From positions 1 to 49,393 of the forward strand of contig DBTU01000018.1 in NCBI GenBank assembly GCA_002307215.1: a stretch of 49,393 bases of DNA. The letters are read 5' to 3'. The notes beneath the pieces were generated by a model that had not been told where the DNA came from, ran no database searches, and saw only the letters and a list, made by a program, of their open reading frames with translations. How positions within the stretch are numbered: the stretch's first letter is position 1; every line of letters starts with the position of its first letter. The position numbers and the translations under genes were made by a program. The stretch comes from Lachnoclostridium sp. UBA1308 (GTDB lineage Bacteria; Bacillota; Clostridia; Lachnospirales; Lachnospiraceae). Positions 31,519-40,456 of the stretch are shown here, piece by piece.

Positions 31519-32757
31519 ATGGCTAACGTTTGCATTGTAAGACATCAAGGTTATATTAAATCCAAGATGCGATTACCGTATCAGCACAATTTCAGGACCC
31601 TGAAAGACAACGGGAATAAAAACATTGATACATCACTTACTCATTTAAACACTTGCATAGCAAATAATCTGAAAAAAGGAGAAACATACCTAACAGCATT
31701 CAAGCGACTTCGTGACAATGGTGAGTTTCAGGGACAGTTAAAGGTGCAAGGGTCAGAGGAAAAGCAAACAAAGTTCTTGGATGAATTTCTGGTGTATCCA
31801 CCATATGAGAAAATAACGGCAATGACTCTTGGGGAGCAAGAAGAATTTTTCAAAAAAGAATTGAATGCGATTCAGAAGTACTTTCCGAACATGATTATTC
31901 TATCTGCCAATGTACATAGGGACGAGGAATTCCATCCAAAAGATGAAGAAATGAAAGCTCTCTTTCCCGAAGGGAAAGTAACACCACATATGCATGTGAT
32001 TGCAATACCGATTATCCATGATAAAAAGATGGATTGCAAGAAAATCTCCATAACAGAACTCTGGAAAGGGAAATTCAGTTATCGTAAATTCCAGGATTAT
32101 ATGTATAATGCAGTCGGTAAAGAATATGGGTTTGACCGGGGAGAACTGCATGACTATGGTGAAGCAGAAAAGCATTTGGAAGTAGAAGCCTTTAAGTTAA
32201 AGGAAGCTGAGAAATCTTTGAATAAGCTTGAAGCTGAAATTAAATTGAAAGAGCAGAGTTTGCTAGAACGGGCTAAAGACTTGGAACCGGAAGAGCATAT
32301 ATCAATCTTTAATATCAAAAATGTGGTTGACCAGCAAAAAGCCATCAACTTAGCACTGAAAATGGAAAAGGATAAGAATGCTCTTCTTATGAAAGAAAAA
32401 GAAAGCCTTAATCAAACGATAAAAGATAAGGATGAATTAATTCTTGCCCAAAACCATGAAATCCAAATTGGGCAGGAAAAACTCTCTGAAATAGAGAAGG
32501 AGTTATTACTAGAGAAGAATAGAACAAATGATATTCTGAATATCAAGGTATCGGATGAACGTCTACGTCAGGTTTATCTTGATGAAGCCAAGCAGAAAAT
32601 CAAATTGTTTGACCTTCTTATAAGAGTCATAAAAGACTTTTTACCGGAATTGATAAAAACATCCCCTAAATTTATTCGTGAATTACTAGATTACAAGATT
32701 CTCCACAAAGAAGATTTACCTAGGGAACACGAGAACAATCGCCATAAAGGCAGATAA
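31519..32757 (+). CDS. MobV family relaxase (plasmid recombination protein)
   Basis: A 412-residue relaxase of the Mob/Pre type. The N-terminal domain (about 1-215) opens with MANVCIVRHQGYIKSKMR and carries NVHRDEEFHP and VTPHMHVIAIPII, the family metal- and DNA-binding histidine motifs. A long charged coiled coil follows (about 220-355). It nicks oriT so that a helper conjugation system can move the element. AAAGGAGGAAATTTTT fixes ATG 31519; an in-frame start at 31480 is upstream of that site. It is followed 100 bases on by the integrase gene. The pairing of MobV with a tyrosine integrase defines a small mobilizable element. Confidence 0.9.
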   Translation: MANVCIVRHQGYIKSKMRLPYQHNFRTLKDNGNKNIDTSLTHLNTCIANNLKKGETYLTAFKRLRDNGEFQGQLKVQGSEEKQTKFLDEFLVYPPYEKITAMTLGEQEEFFKKELNAIQKYFPNMIILSANVHRDEEFHPKDEEMKALFPEGKVTPHMHVIAIPIIHDKKMDCKKISITELWKGKFSYRKFQDYMYNAVGKEYGFDRGELHDYGEAEKHLEVEAFKLKEAEKSLNKLEAEIKLKEQSLLERAKDLEPEEHISIFNIKNVVDQQKAINLALKMEKDKNALLMKEKESLNQTIKDKDELILAQNHEIQIGQEKLSEIEKELLLEKNRTNDILNIKVSDERLRQVYLDEAKQKIKLFDLLIRVIKDFLPELIKTSPKFIRELLDYKILHKEDLPREHENNRHKGR

Positions 32758-32856
32758 GTAACTATTAACAATGGTAAGGCAGAATTAAAATCAGACTCTC
32801 TGAATCAAAGAATATTTATAACAAACAGAAGCCTTTTTCGAAAGAAGGGTTTCGTT

Positions 32857-34089
32857 ATGTTAAATTTTGATAAAATGTTGAAAGAAGCAATCAGTCGTGA
32901 TATCCTAACCGTATCAGAAGTGGATGATATGTTAAAGATGACACGTAAAAAATTAGTAGAACAAAAGCATCCATATGCAATAAACAGCCGTACCAATGGC
33001 AGAGTAATTACTACAGTGAGGGAGGATGGCAAGCTTAAGCAGATATCCGCAGTAACTATGGATGATATGCTTGATAAGCTGTATCTGTTTTACTTTGAGA
33101 ACAAGAAGAAGTTGACCTTAAATGAATTGTTCCCACAATGGATAGCAGAACGTCTAAAGGATAAGAGCCTTAATATCAAAACCGTCAATCGAGATGATGA
33201 GCATTGGAATAGATATTACATAGAGAATTCTATCATCCATGTACCGATTTCAAAACTGACAACCAAGATGCTGAATGATTTCTTTAATACTACCATTACC
33301 AAATTTAATCTCTCTAACAGAGAATATAACAATATGAAAAGCATTATGATTGCGTTGATGCGTATTGCTATTGATGAAGCGATTATTGTGGAAAATCCTA
33401 TGAATGGAATCTATATTAAGTCTAAATTCCGTGCAGTGAGAAAGAAGAGCGATGGCTCAAAGCTATATCTGAATGATGAATATGGTATTTTGGATACCCA
33501 CCTCGAAGAGGAAAGCACAATTGAAGCATTATGCATCCAGCTTATGTTTCAATTGGGTGTTCGAATTGGTGAAGCTGTAGCTCTTAAATTCACTGATATC
33601 GAGTATGGTAAGATAGCAATTCAGAGGATGGAGGAAAAGGTGCTTGTCTTTGACGGAAAGAAATTTAAGAGTGCCGGAGTTCAGATAGTGGAGCATTTGA
33701 AGAAGGAAAATGATTCGGAGTATCGTTTTATCTCTCTTACTGACGTAGCAAAGGATATCATAAGCAAAGCCCGAGAGCTTAATCCCGAAGGTGAATTTAT
33801 CTTTGAAAGAAATGGGGAGCGTATTACTGCAAGAGCTGTAACCTATTGGCTTAGTAAATATTGCAGAGATGCAGGAATTACATACAAAAGTCCTCATTGC
33901 ACCAGAAGGACAACTGCAAGCCGCTTGGGTACGAAAGGAATGCCCTTGGATAAGATAAGGGAAATTCTTGGACAAGTCGATGAAAGGACTACTCTTAGTT
34001 ACATTTACAATCCCAATACGGAACAAGAGAACCTTAATATCATGAATGAAGCTTTGAAAAATAGCAACAAAAAGAATGTAAAAAAGTAG
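32857..34089 (+). CDS. tyrosine recombinase / integrase
   Basis: A 410-residue site-specific recombinase. The N-terminal arm-binding region is followed by a SAM-like core-binding domain (LTLNELFPQWIAERLKDKSL, about 87-185) and the catalytic domain. Visible catalytic residues are Arg236 (QLGVRIGEA), His347-x-x-Arg350 (SPHCTRRTTASRL) and Tyr382 (TTLSYIYNP). The second His position is Gln373 (LGQVDE), an accepted variation. It integrates the element at the tRNA-Gly 3' end, with the attachment core at 34149-34172. AAGAAGGG precedes the ATG. It lies at the element's right end, as usual for tRNA-targeting elements. Confidence 0.93.
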   Translation: MLNFDKMLKEAISRDILTVSEVDDMLKMTRKKLVEQKHPYAINSRTNGRVITTVREDGKLKQISAVTMDDMLDKLYLFYFENKKKLTLNELFPQWIAERLKDKSLNIKTVNRDDEHWNRYYIENSIIHVPISKLTTKMLNDFFNTTITKFNLSNREYNNMKSIMIALMRIAIDEAIIVENPMNGIYIKSKFRAVRKKSDGSKLYLNDEYGILDTHLEEESTIEALCIQLMFQLGVRIGEAVALKFTDIEYGKIAIQRMEEKVLVFDGKKFKSAGVQIVEHLKKENDSEYRFISLTDVAKDIISKARELNPEGEFIFERNGERITARAVTYWLSKYCRDAGITYKSPHCTRRTTASRLGTKGMPLDKIREILGQVDERTTLSYIYNPNTEQENLNIMNEALKNSNKKNVKK

Positions 34090-34120
34090 TGCACATACAG
34101 TGCACATATCAGCGCAACAA
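34089..34120. repeat. right-end arm repeats of the element
   Basis: GTGCACATAC followed by AGTGCACATAT (11-bp period) and then GCAACAA, in direct orientation to the left-end copy at 30546-30579. Confidence 0.6.
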
Positions 34121-34121
34121 A

Positions 34122-34146
34122 AAATCCCTTAAAAATCAAGGGATTT
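34122..34146. terminator. terminator of integrase and tRNA-Gly
   Basis: AAATCCCTT and AAGGGATTT around a 7-base loop. It lies between the integrase stop and the tRNA 3' end and can serve both. Confidence 0.7.
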
Positions 34147-34150
34147 CGTA

Positions 34151-34222
34151 AGCGCGAGACGGGATTCGAACCCGCGACCTCTGCCTTGGCAAGGCAATAC
34201 TCCACCACTGAGCCACTCGCGC
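34151..34222 (-). tRNA. tRNA-Gly (anticodon GCC), integration target
   Basis: A 72-base cloverleaf with acceptor GCGCGAG/CTCGCGC, anticodon loop CTTGCCAAG (GCC), and T-arm GCGGGTTCGAATCCCGT. CCA is not encoded. Its 3' end is the right attachment site of the mobilizable element, and its sequence is restored by the insertion. It is nearly identical to the tRNA at 13906. Confidence 0.95.
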
Positions 34223-34349
34223 ATATTATGCTGTGTTATGTTTTGAATTACATGGACACAAGCCATAATATACTATAGATTAATTCGTTTGTCAATACGT
34301 AAGAATCTAATTTAAATATTTCCTTTATTATTTATATTATTTGTATAAT

Positions 34350-35114
34350 TCAACCAATTACAACGGTAGTAATATACTCGTTATTTTGTAAAGGCTTGCT
34401 TTTTATATGTTCGAGGCTACTAAGTGTTACATCGACCCATAATTCTTCGGCTGCCAGAATGAGATTGGCTAGCATGATTCCCATATCCACTAATTTCAGA
34501 TGATCGAAGGCTTTGGCAAGCAACAGATTTTTCTTGGCGAATACATGAATGCGGTTTTTATATACAACAAAGCGCCAAGGCTGATTGTTAAAGCTGGAAG
34601 GGGCAAGTCGGGTAGCGGCAAGGAGCTGCTTTATGTCGGAAGTTACGCCTTCTTTGTATACAACTAGTTCTTTTTCAGGTAATCGCTTCGCTTCTGAACC
34701 TGTGCTTAGAGGTTGTGTGGAAGGTTTGCCGAAGGCAAGCGCTACCACATAGGTATATTTCATTGTTGATTTCAGACCCATTCCCGGACTGGCGCCCATA
34801 TAACAGGTACCGAGTCCCTTTGAGATCAGGTATAAGTTAAGCTGTTGAATCATATATCCGGCATTCAACAGATAGTCTTCTTTTTCTTCCGAGGAAATAC
34901 ATAAGTAATAAGGGGCTTTAACACTGAAGGGTCTGCGAAAACCCTGCTTTGTCTCAATATTACTGACAAGCTTAAATTCGATAGCAATCCCATCGATTAG
35001 TTTAGGAATTCTGTTGGCATAATCCAGAATCTCTGAGATTTCTTCCCAATCCAGCTTTTCCTGTTGATATTGTCTGACTGATCTGCCTGAAAATATAGCA
35101 TCTAATGTGTTCAT
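34350..35114 (-). CDS. nitroreductase family protein (TM1586-like)
   Basis: A 254-residue flavin-type nitroreductase with two internal repeats typical of the TM1586 group. The N-terminal half has SGRSVRQYQQEKLDWEEISEIL, the signature of FMN-binding nitroreductases. The second half has LAATRLAPSSFNNQPWRFVVYKNRIHVF and LKLVDMGIMLANLILAAEE. FMN-dependent reduction of a quinone or nitro compound is expected; the physiological substrate is unknown. It starts 19 bases after the AraC regulator gene, so the regulator probably controls it. Confidence 0.86.
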   Translation of the reverse strand: MNTLDAIFSGRSVRQYQQEKLDWEEISEILDYANRIPKLIDGIAIEFKLVSNIETKQGFRRPFSVKAPYYLCISSEEKEDYLLNAGYMIQQLNLYLISKGLGTCYMGASPGMGLKSTMKYTYVVALAFGKPSTQPLSTGSEAKRLPEKELVVYKEGVTSDIKQLLAATRLAPSSFNNQPWRFVVYKNRIHVFAKKNLLLAKAFDHLKLVDMGIMLANLILAAEELWVDVTLSSLEHIKSKPLQNNEYITTVVIG

Positions 35115-35133
35115 AAACTGTCAACCTTCTTCC

Positions 35134-36003
35134 TTACTCATTGGATACTTCTTTACGAAGGGCTCTCTTCTTATAATATAGAGGGGAAACACCATAATAT
35201 TTCTTGAATAATTTACTGAAATGATATACATCATCATATCCTACCTGATTTGCGATGCTTTTTATGCTACCGTTTTCCGAATTCAGAAGAATATCCTTTG
35301 CTTTTTCTAAACGAATTTTAATCAGATAGTTGATAGGGGATTCTCCGGTTTCCTCTTTGAATATTTTTGAGATATACACAGGGCTCAGATATATATTATG
35401 TGCAATTTGTTCCAAAGATATCTTATGTTCGTAATTTTCATTTAAATAGTTTATAATACGGTTTACAGCATAGCTTTTGTTATAGGATTCAAAATTGCAG
35501 CCCTTTTGGTCCGTCTTCTCCACATCCGAAATCCCACGCATGACAAGTAACAGCATCTGCATCAGGTGGGTTTTGAACATGAAATAGCGGCCGATCTGGT
35601 TGCTTTCTCTCTCGGCAATCATCGCATAGCAGTGCATGGAAATTTCTTGCTTTAGTTCTGCGGTCATATGAACAAGACAGCCACCATCCTTTAATTCAAT
35701 GGAATTAGGTGCCATGTTTTTGAAATGAAAATCGGTAAAACCGGCGATAAATTCTATGGTTGGTTCTTTGGAACTTGTTATAATGTGAGTATGCTTAGCA
35801 CCGGGGTTACAGACTACAAGATCACCAGGCTCTACCTCGAACTCTTTTCCCTCAACCAAATATTTTCCTTTTCCTGATAATATATATGCGAGTTCGGTGA
35901 AATCGTGATCGTGATAAACACCTTCAGATATCATTTTATGCTTTGAAACATATAAAACAGTGGGATTAAAGTCATTATAAGTGATATCATAATCAAAGGC
36001 CAT
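35134..36003 (-). CDS. AraC family regulator with cupin sensor
   Basis: A 289-residue AraC protein. The N-terminal cupin (about 10-150) has HDHDFTELAYILSGKGKYLVEGKEFEVEPGDLVVCNPGAKHTH. The C-terminal DNA-binding pair spans about 190-285 (ISLEQIAHNIYLSPVYISKIFKEETGESPINYLIKIRL, IKSIANQVGYDDVYHFSKLFKKYYGVSP). The cupin probably binds a sugar or similar ligand. TGGAGGTTCCT fixes ATG 36003; an in-frame ATG four codons upstream is inside that site. It forms an operon with the nitroreductase gene downstream, an unusual partner for a sugar-type AraC. Confidence 0.9.
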   Translation of the reverse strand: MAFDYDITYNDFNPTVLYVSKHKMISEGVYHDHDFTELAYILSGKGKYLVEGKEFEVEPGDLVVCNPGAKHTHIITSSKEPTIEFIAGFTDFHFKNMAPNSIELKDGGCLVHMTAELKQEISMHCYAMIAERESNQIGRYFMFKTHLMQMLLLVMRGISDVEKTDQKGCNFESYNKSYAVNRIINYLNENYEHKISLEQIAHNIYLSPVYISKIFKEETGESPINYLIKIRLEKAKDILLNSENGSIKSIANQVGYDDVYHFSKLFKKYYGVSPLYYKKRALRKEVSNE

Positions 36004-36553
36004 AGGAACCTCCATTCCGCATTTGTTAGAAATTAATCATATCACATGAACAACTGAGTGCATGGACTGATAGAGAACCCTTTGGGTTATCCTTGTTACG
36101 CATCATTATATCATTATTGTTCCGAATAGGTAAATAATAATTTTCGAAAAATTTAAGTTTATTTTTTTTTCATACGAATATCCTAACAATGCGACATTAG
36201 GTATCCGAAGGTGTCATGTTAAATCCCTTATATAGAAAATAACATGAATTATGTAATAATCTACATTCTTTTAATTTGGGATTAAGCTATAATAGAACAT
36301 ATGTCTGTTTTTGAAATATGAGGGAATTGAAAAAGTCCCTTTCTTAGACTTGACATGAATAAGGTGTATGTTAAGGCTCAAATAAGAATATGCCTAGGAA
36401 GGAAAGGCAACCAAATGAATATAGATACAACGATATTCATGACATATCCTAAGGTGACTTTTGACATTCGAATCGTGTATACAAATTTATTCATTTAGCT
36501 ACCTAAAAAGGGACTTTTTCTGTACCCTCAGACATACACAAGGAGGTTGTGAT
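36004..36553. other. long intergenic leader of the ABC exporter operon
   Basis: TATAAT near 36291-36296 is a likely plus-strand promoter. A long-range inverted repeat (GAAAAAGTCCCTTT at 36329-36342 and AAAGGGACTTTTTC at 36507-36520, exact over 14 bp) brackets about 165 bases, so the leader can form a large loop just before the ribosome site AAGGAGG (36540-36546). I see no gene or known riboswitch. Confidence 0.5.
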
Positions 36554-38368
36554 ATGACAGCAATGCAGTGGTTTTTCGGCTTTTTAAAGAAATATCGTCC
36601 GAAACTTTTTTTGGCCTTAGGGCTTGTAACGATGACAAGCGCTATAGCGGTAGTCAATCCGTATATTTCCGGTATTATTGTCGACGATGTCATCAAAGGG
36701 GGAAACCGTAAGATATTGCCGTTAATGATGCTAATCATGATCGGTACGACAATTCTTCGATCAATCTTTCGATATTGTTTTTTGTTAACGTTCGAAAGAT
36801 CTTCACAAAACATGTTGTATACGATGAGGGATTATGTCTTTCGTAGGTTTCTCGAACAGGATTTTAACTTCTATAATAAAAACCGGACGGGAGATCTTAT
36901 GTCACGTCAGACTGGTGATATGGAGGCAATCAGGCACTTCGTTGCGTTTGTTATTTACAGTATATATGAAAACACCTTGCTGTTTGTAATAGCACTTGTC
37001 ATGATTTTTACAGTGGAATGGCGGCTTGCTCTTTGTATGATTGCCGTACTTCCGATTACGGCCTTTGTTACATATATACAGCTTAAGAAGGTTAAGCCTG
37101 CCTTTCATAATATCCGACAGCATTTTTCGAGCCTGAATACGGCTGTTCAGGAAAATGTAAGCGGTAACCGGGTAGTGAAAGCATTTACAAAAGAAGATTA
37201 CGAGATAGAGAAGTTTGCTATTGAGAATGACGGCTATCGCGAGGCTGAGCTGAAGGCTGCCGGGATATGGAGAAAATATGTACCTATTTTTGAATTTCTG
37301 GCAAATATACTGACAGTAATCTTGTATCTGATCGGTGGAATCATGGTTATCAAAAGTGATATGTCTATCGGTAAGATGGTTACAGTCAGCGGATATTTAT
37401 GGATGCTGAACATGCCGTTACGAATGGCCGGATGGCTTGCTAATGATTATCAGCGATTTGTAACTTCGGTTGAGAAAATATATTCGACAATCGTTGTTGA
37501 GCCTACCATTAAAGAACCTGAGAATGCAGTAGAGAAGAAGCGTTTTAAGGGAGACATTGAATTTAATCACGTTAGTTATAATGCTGACGAGGAAGTTATT
37601 CTAAAGGATATTAATTTCCATATTAAATCCGGGCAGACAGTCGGTATTATCGGGGCCACAGGATCCGGAAAATCAACTCTTATGAATCTGATGTGCCGGT
37701 TTTATGATGTAACCGCCGGTGAGATTTTAGTAGATGGTATCAATATTAGGGATTTGGATTTATCTTCACTTCGCGGTAATATTGGTATGGCGATGCAGGA
37801 TGTCTTCCTGTTCTCGGATACGATTGAAGGAAATATCGCTTATGGAAGACCGACCTGTAGCTTTGAGGACGTGGTTGAGGCGGCGAAGATAGCAAATGCA
37901 CACGACTTTATTATGCAGATGAGTGATGGCTACGATACGATTGTCGGGGAGCGAGGCGTAGGACTTTCCGGTGGACAGAAACAGAGGATTTCCCTTGCAA
38001 GAGCACTTTTAAAGAATCCATCCATTATTATTCTGGACGATACAACCTCTGCAGTTGATACGGAGACCGAGACATTAATTCAGAATGCACTTGGATCCAT
38101 TCATGCGAAACATACAGTATTCATCATTGCTCACCGTATCTCCTCAATTAAAGATGCCGATCAGATTCTTGTGCTGGATAACGGTAAGATTATCGAGACT
38201 GGAAATCATGAAGAGCTATTGGAGCAGCAGGGTTATTACAGTACCGTTTTCCACCATCAATACGGCGATTTCGATGAGATAAGTAGTTCAGGTGTTTCTT
38301 CCGTGAAAGGAGGCAATGCCTCCAATATAAGTAGTTCAGGTGTTTCTTCCGTGAAAGGAGGCATGTAA
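36554..38368 (+). CDS. heterodimeric ABC exporter, subunit with degenerate ATP site
   Basis: A protein of about 604 residues, permease fused to ATPase. Six membrane helices fill about 15-310 and the nucleotide-binding domain follows. Walker A GATGSGKST (about 366-374) and signature LSGGQ (about 470) are canonical. Walker B ends ILDDTTSA, so the catalytic Glu is Asp. The partner's signature is LSVGQ, and these two imperfect elements share one site, as in BmrCD/TM287-288-type heterodimers. AAGGAGGTTGTGAT fixes ATG 36554; an upstream in-frame start at 36461 is in the leader. The C-terminus carries two copies of ISSSGVSSVKGG, encoded by a 48-bp tandem duplication. It probably exports drugs or lipids. 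Confidence 0.93.
   Translation: MTAMQWFFGFLKKYRPKLFLALGLVTMTSAIAVVNPYISGIIVDDVIKGGNRKILPLMMLIMIGTTILRSIFRYCFLLTFERSSQNMLYTMRDYVFRRFLEQDFNFYNKNRTGDLMSRQTGDMEAIRHFVAFVIYSIYENTLLFVIALVMIFTVEWRLALCMIAVLPITAFVTYIQLKKVKPAFHNIRQHFSSLNTAVQENVSGNRVVKAFTKEDYEIEKFAIENDGYREAELKAAGIWRKYVPIFEFLANILTVILYLIGGIMVIKSDMSIGKMVTVSGYLWMLNMPLRMAGWLANDYQRFVTSVEKIYSTIVVEPTIKEPENAVEKKRFKGDIEFNHVSYNADEEVILKDINFHIKSGQTVGIIGATGSGKSTLMNLMCRFYDVTAGEILVDGINIRDLDLSSLRGNIGMAMQDVFLFSDTIEGNIAYGRPTCSFEDVVEAAKIANAHDFIMQMSDGYDTIVGERGVGLSGGQKQRISLARALLKNPSIIILDDTTSAVDTETETLIQNALGSIHAKHTVFIIAHRISSIKDADQILVLDNGKIIETGNHEELLEQQGYYSTVFHHQYGDFDEISSSGVSSVKGGNASNISSSGVSSVKGGM
38279..38363 (+). repeat. duplicated ribosome-site segment at the ABC gene junction
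   Basis: A 37-base segment containing GTGAAAGGAGGC occurs at 38279-38315 and 38327-38363 (48-bp period). The second copy supplies the ribosome site of the next gene at 38373. In the first, GGAGGC is followed by AATGCCTCC, so that site is sequestered in a hairpin. Confidence 0.8.
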
Positions 38369-38372
38369 AGTT

Positions 38373-40160
38373 ATGGCTCGTAATAAATTTGATATTGATG
38401 AAACCCTACAATCGGAATTTAATATTTCACATTTAAAAAGGTTAGGAAAATACATAAGGCCTTATTGGAAAGAATTGATAATTACAATCTTTTTAATGTC
38501 GGTGGCCTCTGTGCTCGGTATGTTGACGCCGATCTTTTTGATGAAGTTCATGGATGATTATATACCGAATAAGAACATCAAAGCGATTGTTTTGGTAAGT
38601 GTATTGCAGATGGGGATTTATCTGCTCATATCCGCAATTCTTGCATTGAAGATAACGCTGACTTCGCGAGTCGGACAGAGTATCATACATAAGTTAAGAA
38701 GTGATATTTTTGAACATCTTCAGGAACTGCCATTTTCTTATTATGATGATAAGCCGCATGGTAAGATACAGGTAAGAGTAGTGAATTATGTGAACAGTCT
38801 CAGTGATTTACTATCCAATGGTATTGTCAACACGATAACAGATCTTTTCAGCTTAATATATATTATTATATTTATGTTCTTTGTTAATTACAGGCTTGCG
38901 TTTATCTGTCTGTTGGGTCTTCCGATATTAATGACAATGATGTTTATCATTAAGAAAAAACAGAGGGTGGCCTGGCAGATATCCAGCAATAAAGCTTCCA
39001 ATCTGAATGCCTATATCGCTGAGAGTATCAATGGTATCCGTGTGACCCAGAGCTTTACGAGGGAAGAGGAAAATATCCGTATCTTTAATACCTTAAGTGG
39101 GGATTACAGATTTGCCTGGATGAGAGCGGTTAAATTGAATTTCTTAATGTGGCCTACGATTGATAATATTTCGACCTGGACCTTTGTAGCAGTATATGTT
39201 GTTGGTATCTACTGGTTAGATCGTGGTCTGGCAGGAATTACAATCGGTGTAATCATTGCTATAACCGCCTATATCGGAAGGTTCTGGGCTCCGGTCAATA
39301 CCTTGGCAAGCTTTTATAATTCATTGCTTACAGCGGTTTCCTATTTGGAAAGAATATTCGAGACAATTGATGAGCCGGTGCTTGTAAAGGATTGTGAAGG
39401 GGCAGTAGAAATGCCTTTAATCCAGGGTGAGATAGTATTTAAGGATGTCGATTTCAGTTATGACGATGGAGTTAAGATATTAAGTAGCATTAATTTCCGG
39501 GCAGAGGTGGGTGATACGGTCGCAATTGTAGGGCCTACCGGAGCGGGAAAGACAACGATTATTAATTTAATCAGCCGGTTTTATAATTTGGATTCCGGTC
39601 TGATTACCATTGACGGAGTGGATATCAACCAGGTAACGATTAAGTCCTTGCGTAGGCAGATGGGAATCATGCTACAGGACAGCTTCATATTCTCGGGGAC
39701 GATTATTGATAATATTCGTTATGGTAATATGGAGGCTACCGACGAACAGGTTATTGAGGCTGCCAAGACGGTCCGCGCGCATGATTTTATTGTGAATTTA
39801 GAAAATGGCTATGAGACACAGGTCAATGAACGTGGTGCCAGATTATCGGTAGGACAGAGGCAGCTAATTAGCTTTGCCAGGGCATTACTTGCGGATCCTA
39901 AGATACTGATTCTTGATGAAGCAACCTCCAGTATTGATACGGAGACAGAGATTATGTTGCAAGAGGGACTAAGTAAGTTACTTGCAAATCGTACCTCCTT
40001 CATAATTGCGCATCGTCTTTCAACCATTAAGAACTCTACCTTCATTATGTATGTGGATGGAGGCATCATTAAGGAAAAGGGCAGCCATGAGGAATTACTG
40101 GAGATGAAGGGTAGCTATTATGAGCTGTTTATGTCACAGTATAAATTTTTGGAGAAGTAA
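38373..40160 (+). CDS. heterodimeric ABC exporter, catalytic subunit
   Basis: A 595-residue permease-ATPase half-transporter. Six membrane helices (about 30-320) are followed by the ATPase domain: Walker A GPTGAGKTT, signature LSVGQ and Walker B LILDEATSS with the catalytic Glu. The canonical Glu here and the canonical LSGGQ in the upstream subunit together make the one competent ATP site. It starts five bases after the first subunit's stop codon, with AAAGGAGGC as ribosome site. Both subunits resemble LmrCD/BmrCD multidrug exporters. The cargo is not predictable. Confidence 0.93.
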   Translation: MARNKFDIDETLQSEFNISHLKRLGKYIRPYWKELIITIFLMSVASVLGMLTPIFLMKFMDDYIPNKNIKAIVLVSVLQMGIYLLISAILALKITLTSRVGQSIIHKLRSDIFEHLQELPFSYYDDKPHGKIQVRVVNYVNSLSDLLSNGIVNTITDLFSLIYIIIFMFFVNYRLAFICLLGLPILMTMMFIIKKKQRVAWQISSNKASNLNAYIAESINGIRVTQSFTREEENIRIFNTLSGDYRFAWMRAVKLNFLMWPTIDNISTWTFVAVYVVGIYWLDRGLAGITIGVIIAITAYIGRFWAPVNTLASFYNSLLTAVSYLERIFETIDEPVLVKDCEGAVEMPLIQGEIVFKDVDFSYDDGVKILSSINFRAEVGDTVAIVGPTGAGKTTIINLISRFYNLDSGLITIDGVDINQVTIKSLRRQMGIMLQDSFIFSGTIIDNIRYGNMEATDEQVIEAAKTVRAHDFIVNLENGYETQVNERGARLSVGQRQLISFARALLADPKILILDEATSSIDTETEIMLQEGLSKLLANRTSFIIAHRLSTIKNSTFIMYVDGGIIKEKGSHEELLEMKGSYYELFMSQYKFLEK

Positions 40161-40278
40161 TAGTTCAGAGAACTAAGAGTCTAAAGAATTTGGTTGTTCT
40201 GAAAATGTATATCGAACATACCTTTTAAAATTACATCTTTCAGATTTAAAGTGAAAAAGGATATTATTGTATTACTTG

Positions 40279-40347
40279 AAAGCTTCACATACTCTCCATA
40301 ACGCACTGTGTCTCACATCCTGTGTGTGGGAGTATGCGAAGCTTTTT
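40279..40347 (+). terminator. terminator of the ABC exporter operon
   Basis: AAAGCTTCACATACTCTCC pairs with GGGAGTATGCGAAGCTTTTT around a loop of about 30 bases that can form its own hairpin. Confidence 0.78.
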
Positions 40348-40456
40348 GTACTGTACATGCATTAACCGCAACACCCTTTTTTATTTATACCCTATTTATG
40401 AGATGGTTTTATCTATCTTTTCATGATACGATTAAGAAAACAGTTGGAGGAAAAGT

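Larger units (their letters stand above)
30466..34172. mobile_element. integrative mobilizable element inserted at tRNA-Gly
   Basis: About 3.7 kb between 24-bp direct repeats, the right one within tRNA-Gly. It contains a small membrane protein (30593-30898), a hairpin-rich candidate oriT (31322-31382), a MobV relaxase (31519-32757) and a tyrosine recombinase (32857-34089) whose end lies 60 bases from the right border. Paired GTGCACAT repeats lie near both ends. It lacks conjugation genes, so it would need a helper element to move. The reconstituted tRNA is intact. Confidence 0.85.
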
